64,000 nucleotides of DNA from Cupriavidus sp. YR651 (GCF_900101625.1 NZ_FMYZ01000004.1:309571-373570), one strand, 5' to 3'; counted from the first letter of the stretch, positions 1-8,424 are shown. Program-made: numbers and translations. The notes: generated from the sequence alone by a model not told the origin.

Positions 1-2
1 TG

Positions 3-959
3 ATTTACTCGACCACCGATGCCAGCATCGCCAACGTGCTGATCGCGGATTTCCGGGCGATGTACCCGCGCATCGACGTTACCTACGAGGACCTCAACAG
101 CACCGTGCTCTACCACCGCTTTGTCGCCGAAACGCAGCTCGGCGGCGAATCGGCGGACGTGTTGTGGAGTTCGGCCATGGACCAGCAGGCCGCGCTGGTC
201 AGCAATGGCTACGCGATGCGCTACGACTCGCCGGAAAAGGCCAGCCTGCCCGCATGGGCCAACTGGAAGGATGAGGCCTTCGCCACCACCTTCGAGCCGG
301 TGGTCTTTGCCTACAACAAGACACAGCTGAAGGCCAGCGAGGTGCCGCAGTCGCACGCGGAACTGGCGCGGCTACTGAATGCGGACCCGAACCGCTTCAG
401 GGGAAAGGTGGTCAGCTATGACATCGAGAAGTCCGGGCTCGGCTTCTTCCTGGCGACGCAGGATGTCGCGGTCTCCGCGGACTTCTGGAATATCGCCCGC
501 GCCATGGGCAAGAGCGGCGTGCGGCTGGACCTGACCACCGACGCCATGGTCAGGCGCATTGCTTCTGGCCAGGCCTTGATCGGCTACAACCTGCTCGGTG
601 CCTACACGCTCGCGCAGGCGCGAAGAAATCCATCGATTGGCTACGTGTTTCCGAAGGACTACACGCTGGTCATGTCGCGCATCCTGCTGGTAAGCAAGAA
701 GGCGGCGCATCCGAATGCCGCGAAGCTGTGGGTCGACTATCTGCTGTCGAAGCGCGGCCAGACCGTGATTGCCACCAGCGCGCGCCTTTTTGCGGTGCGC
801 GATGACGTCCAGGGCGAGAGCACGGCGGCGCGCCTGAAGCAGACGCTCGGTGCCAGCCTGCGGCCGATCGCCGTCGGGCCCGGCCTGATCGGCTATCTCA
901 ATAACCAGAACTACCGGGATTTCATCCTGCAATGGCGGCAGGCCGTCGTGTCGCCCTAG
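3..959 (+). CDS. ABC transporter substrate-binding protein, 5'-partial
   Basis: The reading frame is open from the first bases of the window, so the true start and signal peptide lie outside it. A GTG at 36 is an internal codon: the sequence before it (IYSTTDASIANV) aligns with the same stretch of the complete paralog at 962-2080. The family is bacterial extracellular solute-binding protein 1 (ferric-iron/AfuA-like), a periplasmic receptor for an ABC importer. Shared family features are the LNSTxxYxRF and ADVLWSSAMD stretches and an RRNPSIGYVFPKDY segment. It ends 2 bp from the 3' end of its convergent paralog. No permease or ATPase gene is visible, and the substrate cannot be read from sequence. 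Confidence 0.88.
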   Translation: MYSTTDASIANVLIADFRAMYPRIDVTYEDLNSTVLYHRFVAETQLGGESADVLWSSAMDQQAALVSNGYAMRYDSPEKASLPAWANWKDEAFATTFEPVVFAYNKTQLKASEVPQSHAELARLLNADPNRFRGKVVSYDIEKSGLGFFLATQDVAVSADFWNIARAMGKSGVRLDLTTDAMVRRIASGQALIGYNLLGAYTLAQARRNPSIGYVFPKDYTLVMSRILLVSKKAAHPNAAKLWVDYLLSKRGQTVIATSARLFAVRDDVQGESTAARLKQTLGASLRPIAVGPGLIGYLNNQNYRDFILQWRQAVVSP

Positions 960-961
960 GT

Positions 962-2080
962 TCAGGGCGAGCGCGCCAGCGCATCATTCCAGCGCCTGAG
1001 GAAATCCTGACGCTTGGTGCGGTCGAGGTAGGCCATCAGGCCGACGCCGATCGCGATCGGCCTGACCTTGCCGCCGGCGTCGAGGCGAAACACCGCCGCA
1101 TTGCCACCGCCGGGGACATCGCCGCGTAATGGAAACAAGCCCATCCGGTTCGCCAGCACGGTCTGCCCGCGCCGTGACAGGATGTAGTCGAGCCAGAGCC
1201 GGGCCGCATTGGGATGTGCCGCGTGACGCTGGATAAAGGCAATGCGCGAGCCGACCAGCACGTAGTCCTGCGGGTAGACCAGCCCGATGGCGGGATCGGT
1301 GCGCATCTTGCTGGCGGCGTAGGAGCCGAGGACGTTGTAGGCCAGCAGGCTTTCGCCGGAAGACACGCTCTCCAGCATCGCTGCCGTGCTCGGCGCCTGC
1401 CGCGCGCGATTGGCGCCGAGCGCCTGCGCAACCTCCCACAGCATGCCGGAGGCCTTCTCGTCCTGCGTGGCGAACAGGAAACCGAGGCTGGAAGCTGATG
1501 GATCGTAGGTCACCACGCGGCCATTGAAACGTGCGGGATCAGTCTTGAGCAGGCGAATGAAGTCGGCATGCGTGCGGGGCACTTCGGCTGCGGGCAGTGC
1601 GTGCTTGTTATAGGCAAAGCCCGCCGGTTCGAGCGTCGTGCCCCATGCTTCGTTTTTCCACACGGACCAGTCCGGCAGGTGGGCACGTTCGGGGGAGGCG
1701 TATCGCAAGGCGTGGCCATCGTTGACCAGCTTGACCTGCAGGTCCATGGCCGAACTCCACAGCACGTCGGCGGTGGCGCTGCGGTTCTGGATTTCCTTCA
1801 GGAAGCGGTCGTAGATCTCGGTGCTGTTGAGGTCGTGGTATTCCACCTCGATGCCGGGGTACATGGACTTGAAATCGGCAATCAGGTATGTGGCCTCGGC
1901 CACGTCGGAGGGAGAATAGATGACGACCTTGCCCTCCTGCCGCGCGGCCGCGATGGTCGCCGCGTAGCTGCCGGGATAGTTCTCCGGGACCTGGGCCTGC
2001 GCCGCCGCCAGCGTTGGCAGCAGCGACAGCAACGGCCATTGCAGCAGGAGGAGACCGCTCAACCATGCTCTCCATCTCAT
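962..2080 (-). CDS. ABC transporter substrate-binding protein
   Basis: A 372-residue periplasmic binding protein. The start at 2080 is preceded by a purine-rich AGGGGG ribosome site. The N-terminus is a classical signal peptide (MRWRAW, a long Leu-rich core, then LAAAQAQ). The body matches extracellular solute-binding protein family 1 (AfuA-like) and is clearly paralogous to the convergent partial gene at the window start. It is divergent from the OmpR-type regulator at 2172, with 91 bp between starts. That spacing suggests the regulator/kinase pair controls this receptor, as TctD/TctE-type systems control their receptors. The ligand is unknown (iron, phosphorylated sugar or carboxylate are all possible). 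Confidence 0.9.
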   Translation of the reverse strand: MRWRAWLSGLLLLQWPLLSLLPTLAAAQAQVPENYPGSYAATIAAARQEGKVVIYSPSDVAEATYLIADFKSMYPGIEVEYHDLNSTEIYDRFLKEIQNRSATADVLWSSAMDLQVKLVNDGHALRYASPERAHLPDWSVWKNEAWGTTLEPAGFAYNKHALPAAEVPRTHADFIRLLKTDPARFNGRVVTYDPSASSLGFLFATQDEKASGMLWEVAQALGANRARQAPSTAAMLESVSSGESLLAYNVLGSYAASKMRTDPAIGLVYPQDYVLVGSRIAFIQRHAAHPNAARLWLDYILSRRGQTVLANRMGLFPLRGDVPGGGNAAVFRLDAGGKVRPIAIGVGLMAYLDRTKRQDFLRRWNDALARSP

Positions 2081-2171
2081 GTTTCCCCCTGGGTCTGTCG
2101 AAGTTGGCGCACCATTATAGGCGCCCATATACTTCGTGCGGACACTGGTATTTTCATCCGAGAGTCAGGCC

Positions 2172-2852
2172 ATGCGCACCCTAGTCGTCGAAGACAACCC
2201 GAAGCTGGCACGCTCGCTGATGGAGGCCCTGGGTGCCGCCGGCATGGTGCTCGACATGGTTTCCGACGGGCTGCACGCCGATCAGTTGCTGCAGGCCGAG
2301 AACTACGACGTGGTGGTACTCGACCTGGCGTTACCGGGGCTGAGCGGCATCGAGGTGCTGCGCCGCGTCAGGGCGCGTGGTGACGATGTACCGGTCCTGA
2401 TCCTTACCGCCTCGGGAGAAACCCCCGATCGCGTGCGCGGCCTCAATGCCGGCGCCGATGACTACCTGCCCAAGCCATTCGACCTGACCGAGCTGATCGC
2501 CCGCCTGCGCGCCATTGCGCGGCGCCGGCAGGGACGCACCCATGCGCTGTTCGAGCTTGGCCGCCTGTGTTTCGACAGCGTCGCCATGGAATTTACCGTG
2601 GCCGGGCAGCCGCTGGAATTGCCGCGACGCGAGCACGGCGTGCTGGAAACGCTGATCACCCGTGCTGGCCGGCCGGTCAGCAAGCAGGAGATGTGCGCGC
2701 AACTGTGCTCGCTGGACGATGCCGTCAGCGCGGAGGCGGTGGAGATCTATGTGCACCGCCTGCGCAAGCGCCTGGAGGGCAGCGGCACGCGAATCCGCAC
2801 GTTGCGCGGACTGGGGTATCGGTTGGAAGTGACCGATGATCCGGCTGCGTAA
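2172..2852 (+). CDS. OmpR-family response regulator (QseB/TctD-like)
   Basis: A 226-residue two-component regulator. The receiver domain (about 1-118) has the acidic pocket VVEDN, phospho-acceptor Asp51 in VVLDLALPG and Lys in YLPKPF. A winged-helix output domain follows (about 130-220, RTLRGLGYRL at the end). I chose ATG 2172 over an in-frame GTG at 2136 because the receiver fold begins directly with MRTLVVEDN. The stop overlaps the start of the sensor-kinase remnant at 2836, so they were translationally coupled. The partner kinase is truncated, so this regulator has probably lost its cognate phospho-donor. Confidence 0.92.
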   Translation: MRTLVVEDNPKLARSLMEALGAAGMVLDMVSDGLHADQLLQAENYDVVVLDLALPGLSGIEVLRRVRARGDDVPVLILTASGETPDRVRGLNAGADDYLPKPFDLTELIARLRAIARRRQGRTHALFELGRLCFDSVAMEFTVAGQPLELPRREHGVLETLITRAGRPVSKQEMCAQLCSLDDAVSAEAVEIYVHRLRKRLEGSGTRIRTLRGLGYRLEVTDDPAA

Positions 2853-2934
2853 CCATCTCCTGCGCTGGCTGCTGATTCCACTGGTGATCGTCTGGGCGGC
2901 AGGCTTTCGCATCGGCTACGTGCGCGAACCGTAG
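2836..2934 (+). pseudogene. 5' remnant of sensor histidine kinase (TctE/QseC-like)
   Basis: A reading frame overlaps the regulator's stop and encodes MIRLRNHLLRWLLIPLVIVW and about 12 more residues, then stops. This is a typical cytoplasmic tip plus first transmembrane helix of a TctE/QseC-type kinase. The periplasmic, HAMP, HisKA and ATPase parts are absent. The homology ends around 2919-2931, where the sequence becomes the antisense of a truncated TonB-dependent receptor. The gene is inactive. Confidence 0.8.
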
Positions 2935-3425
2935 AGCGCCGAGCCTGGGCCCTTGAGGACCTCGATGCGGTCCACGTCATACATCGTGCGGTAATAGCCG
3001 TTCTGGCTGGGACCATCGAGATAGCCGTCGCGCAGGAAGCGCATGGCCAGCCCGCGAATCGTGTAGTTGTTGGCAAAGCCATACCCGCCGGCAAGCTGCG
3101 GCTGCACACCGGCGGAGTTCTGCAGCGCGTAGTTCATGTCCACGGCACCCTGGGCGCGCAGTACCGTATCCGGAATGACGGTAATGGCGGCGGGGATGTC
3201 GCGCAGTGGCGTATCCGTCTTGGTGCCGGTCGTGACGGTGTCCCGCAGGCTACCCGGGGCGACCTGGCTGGCGGAGGCTGTCACCGCGGGCAGGGTCTGC
3301 TCGGACGCGGAAGGTGATACCGATTGCGCACGCACTGCGGTGGGCAGCCCGGCAATCAACGCGGAAGCAATGGTGGCGATGGTGCGGGGGCGGGTTGCTG
3401 GGCCGAAGCGAGAAGCGCGTGTCAT
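2916..3425 (-). pseudogene. TonB-dependent siderophore receptor, N-terminal fragment
   Basis: A 169-residue N-terminal piece of an outer-membrane siderophore receptor. It has a signal peptide (ending PTAVRAQ), a linker, and most of the plug domain: RDIPAAITVIPD, NYTIRGLAMR and RIEVLKGPGSALYGS. A complete receptor would be about 700 residues. The frame ends SRT-stop exactly where the sensor-kinase remnant from the other strand begins, so the beta-barrel was lost in a deletion. A Fur-box-like site lies 44-62 bp upstream. No function is expected beyond possible toxicity or silence of the fragment. Confidence 0.85.
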
Positions 3426-3468
3426 CAGAATGGAAGCGGCAGGTTGGCTGATGAGAAGACCTGCGAAG

Positions 3469-3487
3469 GCTAATGCGAATCATTTCC
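3469..3487 (-). promoter_or_regulatory. Fur box upstream of truncated siderophore receptor
   Basis: GCTAATGCGAATCATTTCC matches 14 of 19 positions of the classical Fur consensus (GATAATGATAATCATTATC), counted by eye. It lies 44-62 bp before the receptor start, consistent with iron repression of the original gene. Confidence 0.6.
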
Positions 3488-3687
3488 ACCCTCAATTTGA
3501 ATTCCCCGCCAGGCTGGCATTCCGGGACATCTGTCCGGCGCATACGCGTCATCTGCCGTGGGAATGCGGGCATCGAGTGCGTCAAAAATGGGACACGGGA
3601 CAAATGTCCCGGGCCACTAATATGAACAATGACGCACTCTACGTACCGCCCTGCGGTGCTTGGGACTCATCTTTCTTTTCATATAAA

Positions 3688-3707
3688 CGAGAATCAGTTA
3701 CATTTGC
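3688..3707 (+). promoter_or_regulatory. Fur-box-like site upstream of LuxR-type regulator
   Basis: CGAGAATCAGTTACATTTGC resembles the GAGAATNATTNGCATT form of Fur boxes seen in beta- and gamma-proteobacteria. It is 34 bp before the start at 3742, an operator-like position. The role is inferred from the match and from the receptor fragment next door. Confidence 0.5.
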
Positions 3708-3741
3708 ATCGTCCATTTCACAGCAGTTCGAATCCCATCCG

Positions 3742-4275
3742 ATGGGGCGCTTTCGACGCCCTGTATCCCCCATGCCGCCCAAGTTTTTGCTCCTGCTCGC
3801 CTTCTTTCCCGCCTATCAGATCTGGGATCTGTGGCAGCTGCACGTGGCCAGCGGGGTCAACTATCACATGGTGACGGAAGCGGCTGCCACCGTCGTGTTT
3901 CTCTGGATCCTCGCGCTGTTCATGCGCGAGCGTCAGCGCGCGGCGCGTGAGTTCGCGGAACTGAAGAACTCGGCTACCGCTGGCGAGCGCGCCATTGTCG
4001 AGCGCGACGCCTCCGCGCGGCAGTCGACAAAGGATTTCCTGAAACAAATGCAGGATCAGTTCGATGCCTGGAAGCTGACCCCGGCGGAAAAGGATGTGGC
4101 GCTGCTGCTGGTCAAGGGGTTGTCGCTGGAAGAGATCGCTGGGCTGCGAGAGAGCGGGGCCAAGACCGTGCGCCAGCACGCGGCAAACATCTATGCCAAG
4201 GCCAAGCTCGAAGGGCGCCATCAGTTGGCCGCCTACTTCCTGGAAGACTTGATGGCGCCAGCCGCTGCGAGCTGA
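3742..4275 (+). CDS. membrane-anchored LuxR-type HTH regulator
   Basis: A 177-residue protein with two hydrophobic segments (about 13-30, FLLLLAFFPAYQIWDLW, and 41-60, EAAATVVFLWILALFM), an acidic/basic linker that may be coiled coil, and a C-terminal LuxR/GerE-like helix-turn-helix (about 112-172; LTPAEKDVALLLVKGLSLEE, then TVRQHAANIYAKAKLEGR). The frame is open far upstream, but residues with family-like composition begin here. ATG 3772 is an alternative start. The Fur-like box directly upstream suggests iron control, and it may once have regulated the adjacent receptor. The target is unknown. Confidence 0.75.
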   Translation: MGRFRRPVSPMPPKFLLLLAFFPAYQIWDLWQLHVASGVNYHMVTEAAATVVFLWILALFMRERQRAAREFAELKNSATAGERAIVERDASARQSTKDFLKQMQDQFDAWKLTPAEKDVALLLVKGLSLEEIAGLRESGAKTVRQHAANIYAKAKLEGRHQLAAYFLEDLMAPAAAS

Positions 4276-4282
4276 CATCGCG

Positions 4283-4468
4283 TCAGGCTAGCGAGAGCCA
4301 GGCGTTGAAGACGGTGCCGATATCGCGGATACGGGTATCGCCCGCCCAGGATTCAGAGCCGCGTCAGGTATGGGCAACCGAGATCATGACTTCCCCGCGC
4401 TCCACCAGCAGGCGGCGGTCGCGCAGACGATTCTCGATGACCGCAATGGTGTTCGTGTTGAACGCCCC
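4283..4468 (-). pseudogene. unidentified coding remnant with in-frame TGA
   Basis: Directly after the stop of the MBL-fold gene, the same minus-strand frame continues as protein-like sequence (GAFNTNTIAVIENRLRDRRL, then LVERGEVMISVAHT). It hits a TGA at 4364-4366, resumes (RGSESWAGDTRIRDIG, then TVFNAWLSLA) and stops at 4283. I do not recognise the family. It looks like the 3' end of a decayed gene, but chance coding-like sequence in GC-rich DNA is possible. Confidence 0.35.
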
Positions 4469-5485
4469 CTACAGACCGCTCCCACCCCAGGCATCCTGTA
4501 CCTCCGTGGCCAGTTCGGCGGCGCGGCCCCGGTAGCGTGGCGAGAAATGGAATGGCGTCACCGCATAGGCGCCCACGCTGCGCGCGATCTGGCCAGCCTG
4601 GGCGGCGGTCAGGTGGTTCTTGCGCAGGCCGTGTGTCTTGTCGACATCGAGAAACACGCTCTCGATGAAGAGCTGGTCGACCCCTTGCATCAGGTGCGCC
4701 AGCGCTTCCACGTTCTCGCTCGTATAGCGCAGATCGGTGACGTAGCCGATACGCCGGCCCGGAACGATTTCCAGAATCAGCCGGCTCAACTCGCCGACCG
4801 TGCGCGTCACGGCGTGATCGCCGCTCCTGTCACGCCACTGCACGAGAATTGGCGCGTCGTCGGCGGCGCCGGTCAGCACGGCGTGCTTCAGGTCGCGCAG
4901 CCAGGCGCCGGTGGTCAGGCCGGACTCGACCAGGCGCTCCTTGATGACGCCGAGTCGCGCCTTTTCCTCCACAAGGTAGGCCAGACATGGCATCCCGTGA
5001 TCGACAAAACGGGCGCGCACGCGAAACGTCGCCTCGTCATGAACGATGTCATCGGTCCGACCAATAGACGATTCGGCCTCCCTGGCGAAGGCGTGACGGC
5101 TGGAAAAGCGTGCACGCCGCATCTGCCCGTCCAGTTCGATTTCGACCGCCTCGATGACCAACTGGATCGCATAGCGATGCACCACGTTCCAGGTGTAGGA
5201 AAGCAGCTTGTGCTCGACCTGCGCCACGAATCCCGGTCCGCCGTATAGCACGATGCACGGCTTTCGTCCGAGCAGCACCCGCAGAAGATGGTCGAAGCCA
5301 GAGAAGTGATCCATGTGGGCATGCGTGACAAACACATGCGACAGGCGCATCAGATCGCGCGGCATCAGGCTGGTGATGTCGCCAAGATCCAATAGCAGCG
5401 CGCGCCGTTCGTCCACGAAGTTGACGAACAACCCCGGGTCGCCAAAGACGTCGTTGACAAGGCGGGCTTCGAGCAAGGGACGCAT
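4469..5485 (-). CDS. MBL-fold metallo-hydrolase (ribonuclease Z-like)
   Basis: A 338-residue metallo-beta-lactamase-fold protein. The metal-binding motif THAHMDH is at residues 54-60. Further metal ligands are likely at the later FVDHGMP, YVTDLRYT and PFHFSPRYRG stretches, the last being typical of RNase Z-like/ElaC-type phosphodiesterases. ATG 5485 was chosen; GTG 5491 is two codons upstream and equally possible. Long-form ribonuclease Z proteins mature tRNA 3' ends, but this stand-alone copy may be another phosphodiesterase of the same fold. Confidence 0.82.
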   Translation of the reverse strand: MRPLLEARLVNDVFGDPGLFVNFVDERRALLLDLGDITSLMPRDLMRLSHVFVTHAHMDHFSGFDHLLRVLLGRKPCIVLYGGPGFVAQVEHKLLSYTWNVVHRYAIQLVIEAVEIELDGQMRRARFSSRHAFAREAESSIGRTDDIVHDEATFRVRARFVDHGMPCLAYLVEEKARLGVIKERLVESGLTTGAWLRDLKHAVLTGAADDAPILVQWRDRSGDHAVTRTVGELSRLILEIVPGRRIGYVTDLRYTSENVEALAHLMQGVDQLFIESVFLDVDKTHGLRKNHLTAAQAGQIARSVGAYAVTPFHFSPRYRGRAAELATEVQDAWGGSGL

Positions 5486-5549
5486 GATCACTCACGGTGC
5501 GTCAGACACCGGGGCCCGGAGATCGGCGCGTGCTGGCCCGATCGGCAAA

Positions 5550-5891
5550 TCACTGCCCGGATAGCTCGCGAAGCAGCTTCTGTACGATCCGCTCATGTTC
5601 TTCCATTGCGGCGTCGAGCGTCGGCGCGCCATAACTCTCGTTGTCGTGCCCGGCTAGCCCCGTCACGCGCGTGAGGAACAACGGCGTGTCTTTCGGCGCC
5701 GCTTCAGACACGCCCCGGAAGCGGGTGGTCACCACACCGCCCGATTGCTCCAGCAGGGTCCTGCGGAATACCAGGTCGTTCTCCGCCATCCAGCGGGACC
5801 ACGCTTCCTGATCGGTGACCTGTACCGGCCGGTTCTTCTCATCGAGGATATAGAAGCGGCACCACTTCTGTGGGTCGTCACGAGGCTTCAT
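5550..5891 (-). CDS. conserved hypothetical protein, 113 aa
   Basis: A small soluble protein with a good ribosome site (GGGAGATCC before ATG 5891). It starts MKPRDDPQKWCRFYILDEKN, is rich in charged residues and has no signal peptide or membrane segment. The C-terminus is predicted helical (EEHERIVQKLLRELSGQ). It lies in a run of minus-strand genes. I do not recognise the family. Confidence 0.7.
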   Translation of the reverse strand: MKPRDDPQKWCRFYILDEKNRPVQVTDQEAWSRWMAENDLVFRRTLLEQSGGVVTTRFRGVSEAAPKDTPLFLTRVTGLAGHDNESYGAPTLDAAMEEHERIVQKLLRELSGQ

Positions 5892-5951
5892 CGGATCTCC
5901 CTGGAGTGTGGTTGTGGCCCGGATGTCACCCGGGCTCGCGTGGGTCGCCAG

Positions 5952-6395
5952 CTAGAACGACATGCACGCCGGGCTGCGAACCCGAAGCACGGCTTCCTGC
6001 TGAAAACGGGTCTTGTACTCGCTGACCACGGCTTGCGCCCGGGCGTCGCTGCGATCGTCTGCGGCGTACACGAGACTCAGGACGTATGAGGGTTCGCGAA
6101 TCACATGTCCGTCGGCGCCACGCCATTGTCCGGAGGCCGGCCAGGCCGTGAAGCCTTGCGGAAAGCGTGGGGTCACGGTGTCCTGCAGGAAGGCATTCCA
6201 TTCGGATGCCGATACCACGCCATCAGGCTTCGCGCCTCCAAAGACCATCCATTCGCTGACTGCGCGCTGCTCGCCTGCCGCGCACGCGGGGGCGGACACG
6301 GCTGCACAGCCGGACAACGCCAGCATCGTCGCCAGCGAGAGCGCGATGCCGACGGGATGGCGGATACGGAGCGGAGAGGGGCGCCGATCTTGCAT
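5952..6395 (-). CDS. DUF3574 lipoprotein
   Basis: A 147-residue predicted lipoprotein. The N-terminus ends in a lipobox (LALSGCA), so the mature protein would be anchored by its cysteine. The rest matches DUF3574: a VSEWMVFGGAKPDGVVSASE opening, a FPQGFTAWPASGQWR centre and EYKTRFQQEAVLRV near the end. Function is unknown in the family. Two further cysteines in the mature region could form a disulfide. Confidence 0.78.
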   Translation of the reverse strand: MQDRRPSPLRIRHPVGIALSLATMLALSGCAAVSAPACAAGEQRAVSEWMVFGGAKPDGVVSASEWNAFLQDTVTPRFPQGFTAWPASGQWRGADGHVIREPSYVLSLVYAADDRSDARAQAVVSEYKTRFQQEAVLRVRSPACMSF

Positions 6396-6456
6396 GCTTA
6401 AAGACTAGTACAGTGCCCACGCCGCGCAGGCAGATCGGATAGGGCGCCTCCACGCA

Positions 6457-6750
6457 TCAACGGGACATCATCTTCTGCCCCATGAACGCTTCGATCTCGG
6501 GCAGCGTGACATAGCCGTTGCGCTGCGTGTCGATCTGGTCGAAATAGCTCGCGACCCGTGGCATGCCGGCGGCGGCCTGCTCACGCGTCAGCTTGCCGTC
6601 GTGCGTGGTATTGGCGCTGGCAAAGCGCGCCTGAAGCTGCTGCATGGCACGCTCGACACGCGGGCTGGCCGTGGCTGGCATCTCGACGCTCTGCGCGAAC
6701 GCACCCGCCGAAGCCAGGCACAGGGCAAGCATTGCAATCATCTTCTTCAT
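6457..6750 (-). CDS. exported EF-hand-like protein
   Basis: A 97-residue protein with a signal peptide (MKKMIAMLALCLASAGAFAQ). Two EF-hand-like loops follow. The first is degenerate (NTTHDGKLTREQ); the second is canonical (DTQRNGYVTLPE, with Asp, Asn, Gly, Thr and Glu at positions 1, 5, 6, 9 and 12), so periplasmic calcium binding is plausible. An upstream extension in the same frame has no coding character. The start at 6750 has AGAACATC ahead of it. Confidence 0.8.
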   Translation of the reverse strand: MKKMIAMLALCLASAGAFAQSVEMPATASPRVERAMQQLQARFASANTTHDGKLTREQAAAGMPRVASYFDQIDTQRNGYVTLPEIEAFMGQKMMSR

Positions 6751-6814
6751 GATGTTCTCCGTTGGACAGCCGGCCTCTGCCGGCAGATATGGAAAGGAAA
6801 TCGGCTGGAAAGAC

Positions 6815-7198
6815 TCAGGCCAGGTGCGCGGGCACCCACACGCCACCGACCCAATGGCCCGGCACCCTCACCGGCGTCTGCATCGGATGCGCCACATAGA
6901 TGGCGTGCGGGGCAACGTAGGCGGCGCGTGGCAGCGGCGTGGCCTTCACCACCACGGTCGGCAGCGGCGTCGTGGCGACGACCATTTGGGGCGGCGGCGC
7001 CACCACAACCTTCGGCGGCGTGGCCACCACCACCTTCGGCGGCCGCACGTACACCGTTGTCGGCGCAACCACGACGGCGGTGGCCGCAAACGCCTGGCTG
7101 CTTGCCAGCAGCATCAGCGTGCCGGCGGCTGCACCAAGGGAACGAGGGAAGTGGCTGAAGCGCGAGGAGAGCTGGGAGAGAGTGGAGAGCGAAGTCAT
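6815..7198 (-). CDS. exported Pro/Val-rich protein with GHWxxGxW motif
   Basis: A 127-residue protein. A signal peptide (LASSQAFA) is followed by imperfect repeats of the type PPKVVVATPPKVVVAPPP and a C-terminal GHWVGGVWVPAHLA. That ending resembles the WXXGXW repeat found in small exported proteobacterial proteins. A role in the cell envelope is likely but unproven. It ends 64 bp before the EF-hand gene's start, so the two may be co-transcribed. The start at 7198 was chosen for the signal peptide. Confidence 0.72.
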   Translation of the reverse strand: MTSLSTLSQLSSRFSHFPRSLGAAAGTLMLLASSQAFAATAVVVAPTTVYVRPPKVVVATPPKVVVAPPPQMVVATTPLPTVVVKATPLPRAAYVAPHAIYVAHPMQTPVRVPGHWVGGVWVPAHLA

Positions 7199-7509
7199 CG
7201 AAAGGTCCTTGGGGTTCGGTTCCAGGCCGGCCGGTGTGGCGCGGCAACGGGTCGAACTATAGGACGATGCCCCGCGAAAATCGCGTGGAGAAAAATGTCG
7301 CCGCGTTACACCGGCCGCCAGCGGGGAATGCGCTGCGGGTCTTGTCGCAAGGCCGGGATTCATGGGGTGGTGCCGCGTCGCCAGCCATGACATAAGTCGA
7401 CATACTTCCTGCATGGCGCTACCGCCGTCCGCCCACTACATTTGCCTCACCGACGCAGCAACGCTCCTCCGCACTGCAACGCGTCACAACTCACGGCACT
7501 GGACGGATC
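7199..7509. other. intergenic region between divergent genes
   Basis: A 311 bp gap between the Pro/Val-rich exported gene (minus) and the desaturase-family gene (plus). It must hold both promoters. I see no recognisable operator, repeat or RNA gene in it. Confidence 0.5.
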
Positions 7510-8424
7510 ATGCACAACCTGCTCATTTTCAATCTCGGCGTCACGGCGTTTATCGTGGCGGTCTCGCTGGTCGAAGCCATCGTGCTGGCACGCAAGGCGC
7601 GCCAGCAGGGCAAGACCTACCCCTGGCATGAAGTCGGCCTGTCGCTGGCCGACCTGGCCGGGCGCAAGCTGATGGCGTTCCTGCCGCTCTCGCTGGCCAC
7701 GCCGATCTTTTCGCTGGCCTGGCAGCACCGCATCTTTACGCTCCAGATTCACAGCGCGCTGGCCGTGTTGCTGCTCTTCGTCGGACAAGAGTTCTGCTAC
7801 TACTGGTACCACCGCGCCTCGCACCGCATTCGTTTCTTCTGGGCGACGCACGCCGTGCACCACTCGCCGAACGAGCTGACGCTGGGCACTGCCTACCGTC
7901 TGGGCTGGACTGGCAAGATCACCGGCAGCGCCGTGTTCTTCGCCCCGCTGGTCTGGCTTGGTGTGCGTCCTGAAGTCGTGCTGGCTACGCTGAGCCTGAA
8001 CCTGCTGTACCAGTTCTGGTTGCATACCACCTGGATTCCGAAGCTGGGCTGGCTCGAATATGTGTTCAACACCCCGTCGGCGCACCGCGTTCACCATGCC
8101 TCGAACATCGATTACCTGGATGCCAACTTCGGCGGCGTGTTGATCGTCTTCGATCGCCTGTTCGGCACCTACGTGGAAGAACGCAAGGAAGAACCCTGCC
8201 GCTACGGCCTGGTCAAGCCCACCACCACCCACAACCCGATCGTCAACCAATTCGAGCACTGGGTCAGCCTGGGCAAGGACATGGCCAATGCCGGCAGCCT
8301 GCTGAATGCGATTGGCTACGTGGTGATGCCCCCGGGCTGGACGCCGGACGGCAGCGGTGAAACGACCGAGAGCCTGCGCCGGCAGGCGGAGGCAGGGCAG
8401 GCGGCAGTCGTCAGCGCGAGATAA
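7510..8424 (+). CDS. sterol desaturase / fatty-acid hydroxylase family protein
   Basis: A 304-residue integral membrane di-iron enzyme. The N-terminus is hydrophobic (LLIFNLGVTAFIVAVSLVEA). The histidine clusters of the superfamily are present: YHRASHRIRFFWATHAVHH and, later, SAHRVHHASN. Members hydroxylate or desaturate lipids, sterols or carotenoids. The bacterial substrate here cannot be assigned. It stands alone between a divergent gene and a strong terminator. Confidence 0.88.
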   Translation: MHNLLIFNLGVTAFIVAVSLVEAIVLARKARQQGKTYPWHEVGLSLADLAGRKLMAFLPLSLATPIFSLAWQHRIFTLQIHSALAVLLLFVGQEFCYYWYHRASHRIRFFWATHAVHHSPNELTLGTAYRLGWTGKITGSAVFFAPLVWLGVRPEVVLATLSLNLLYQFWLHTTWIPKLGWLEYVFNTPSAHRVHHASNIDYLDANFGGVLIVFDRLFGTYVEERKEEPCRYGLVKPTTTHNPIVNQFEHWVSLGKDMANAGSLLNAIGYVVMPPGWTPDGSGETTESLRRQAEAGQAAVVSAR

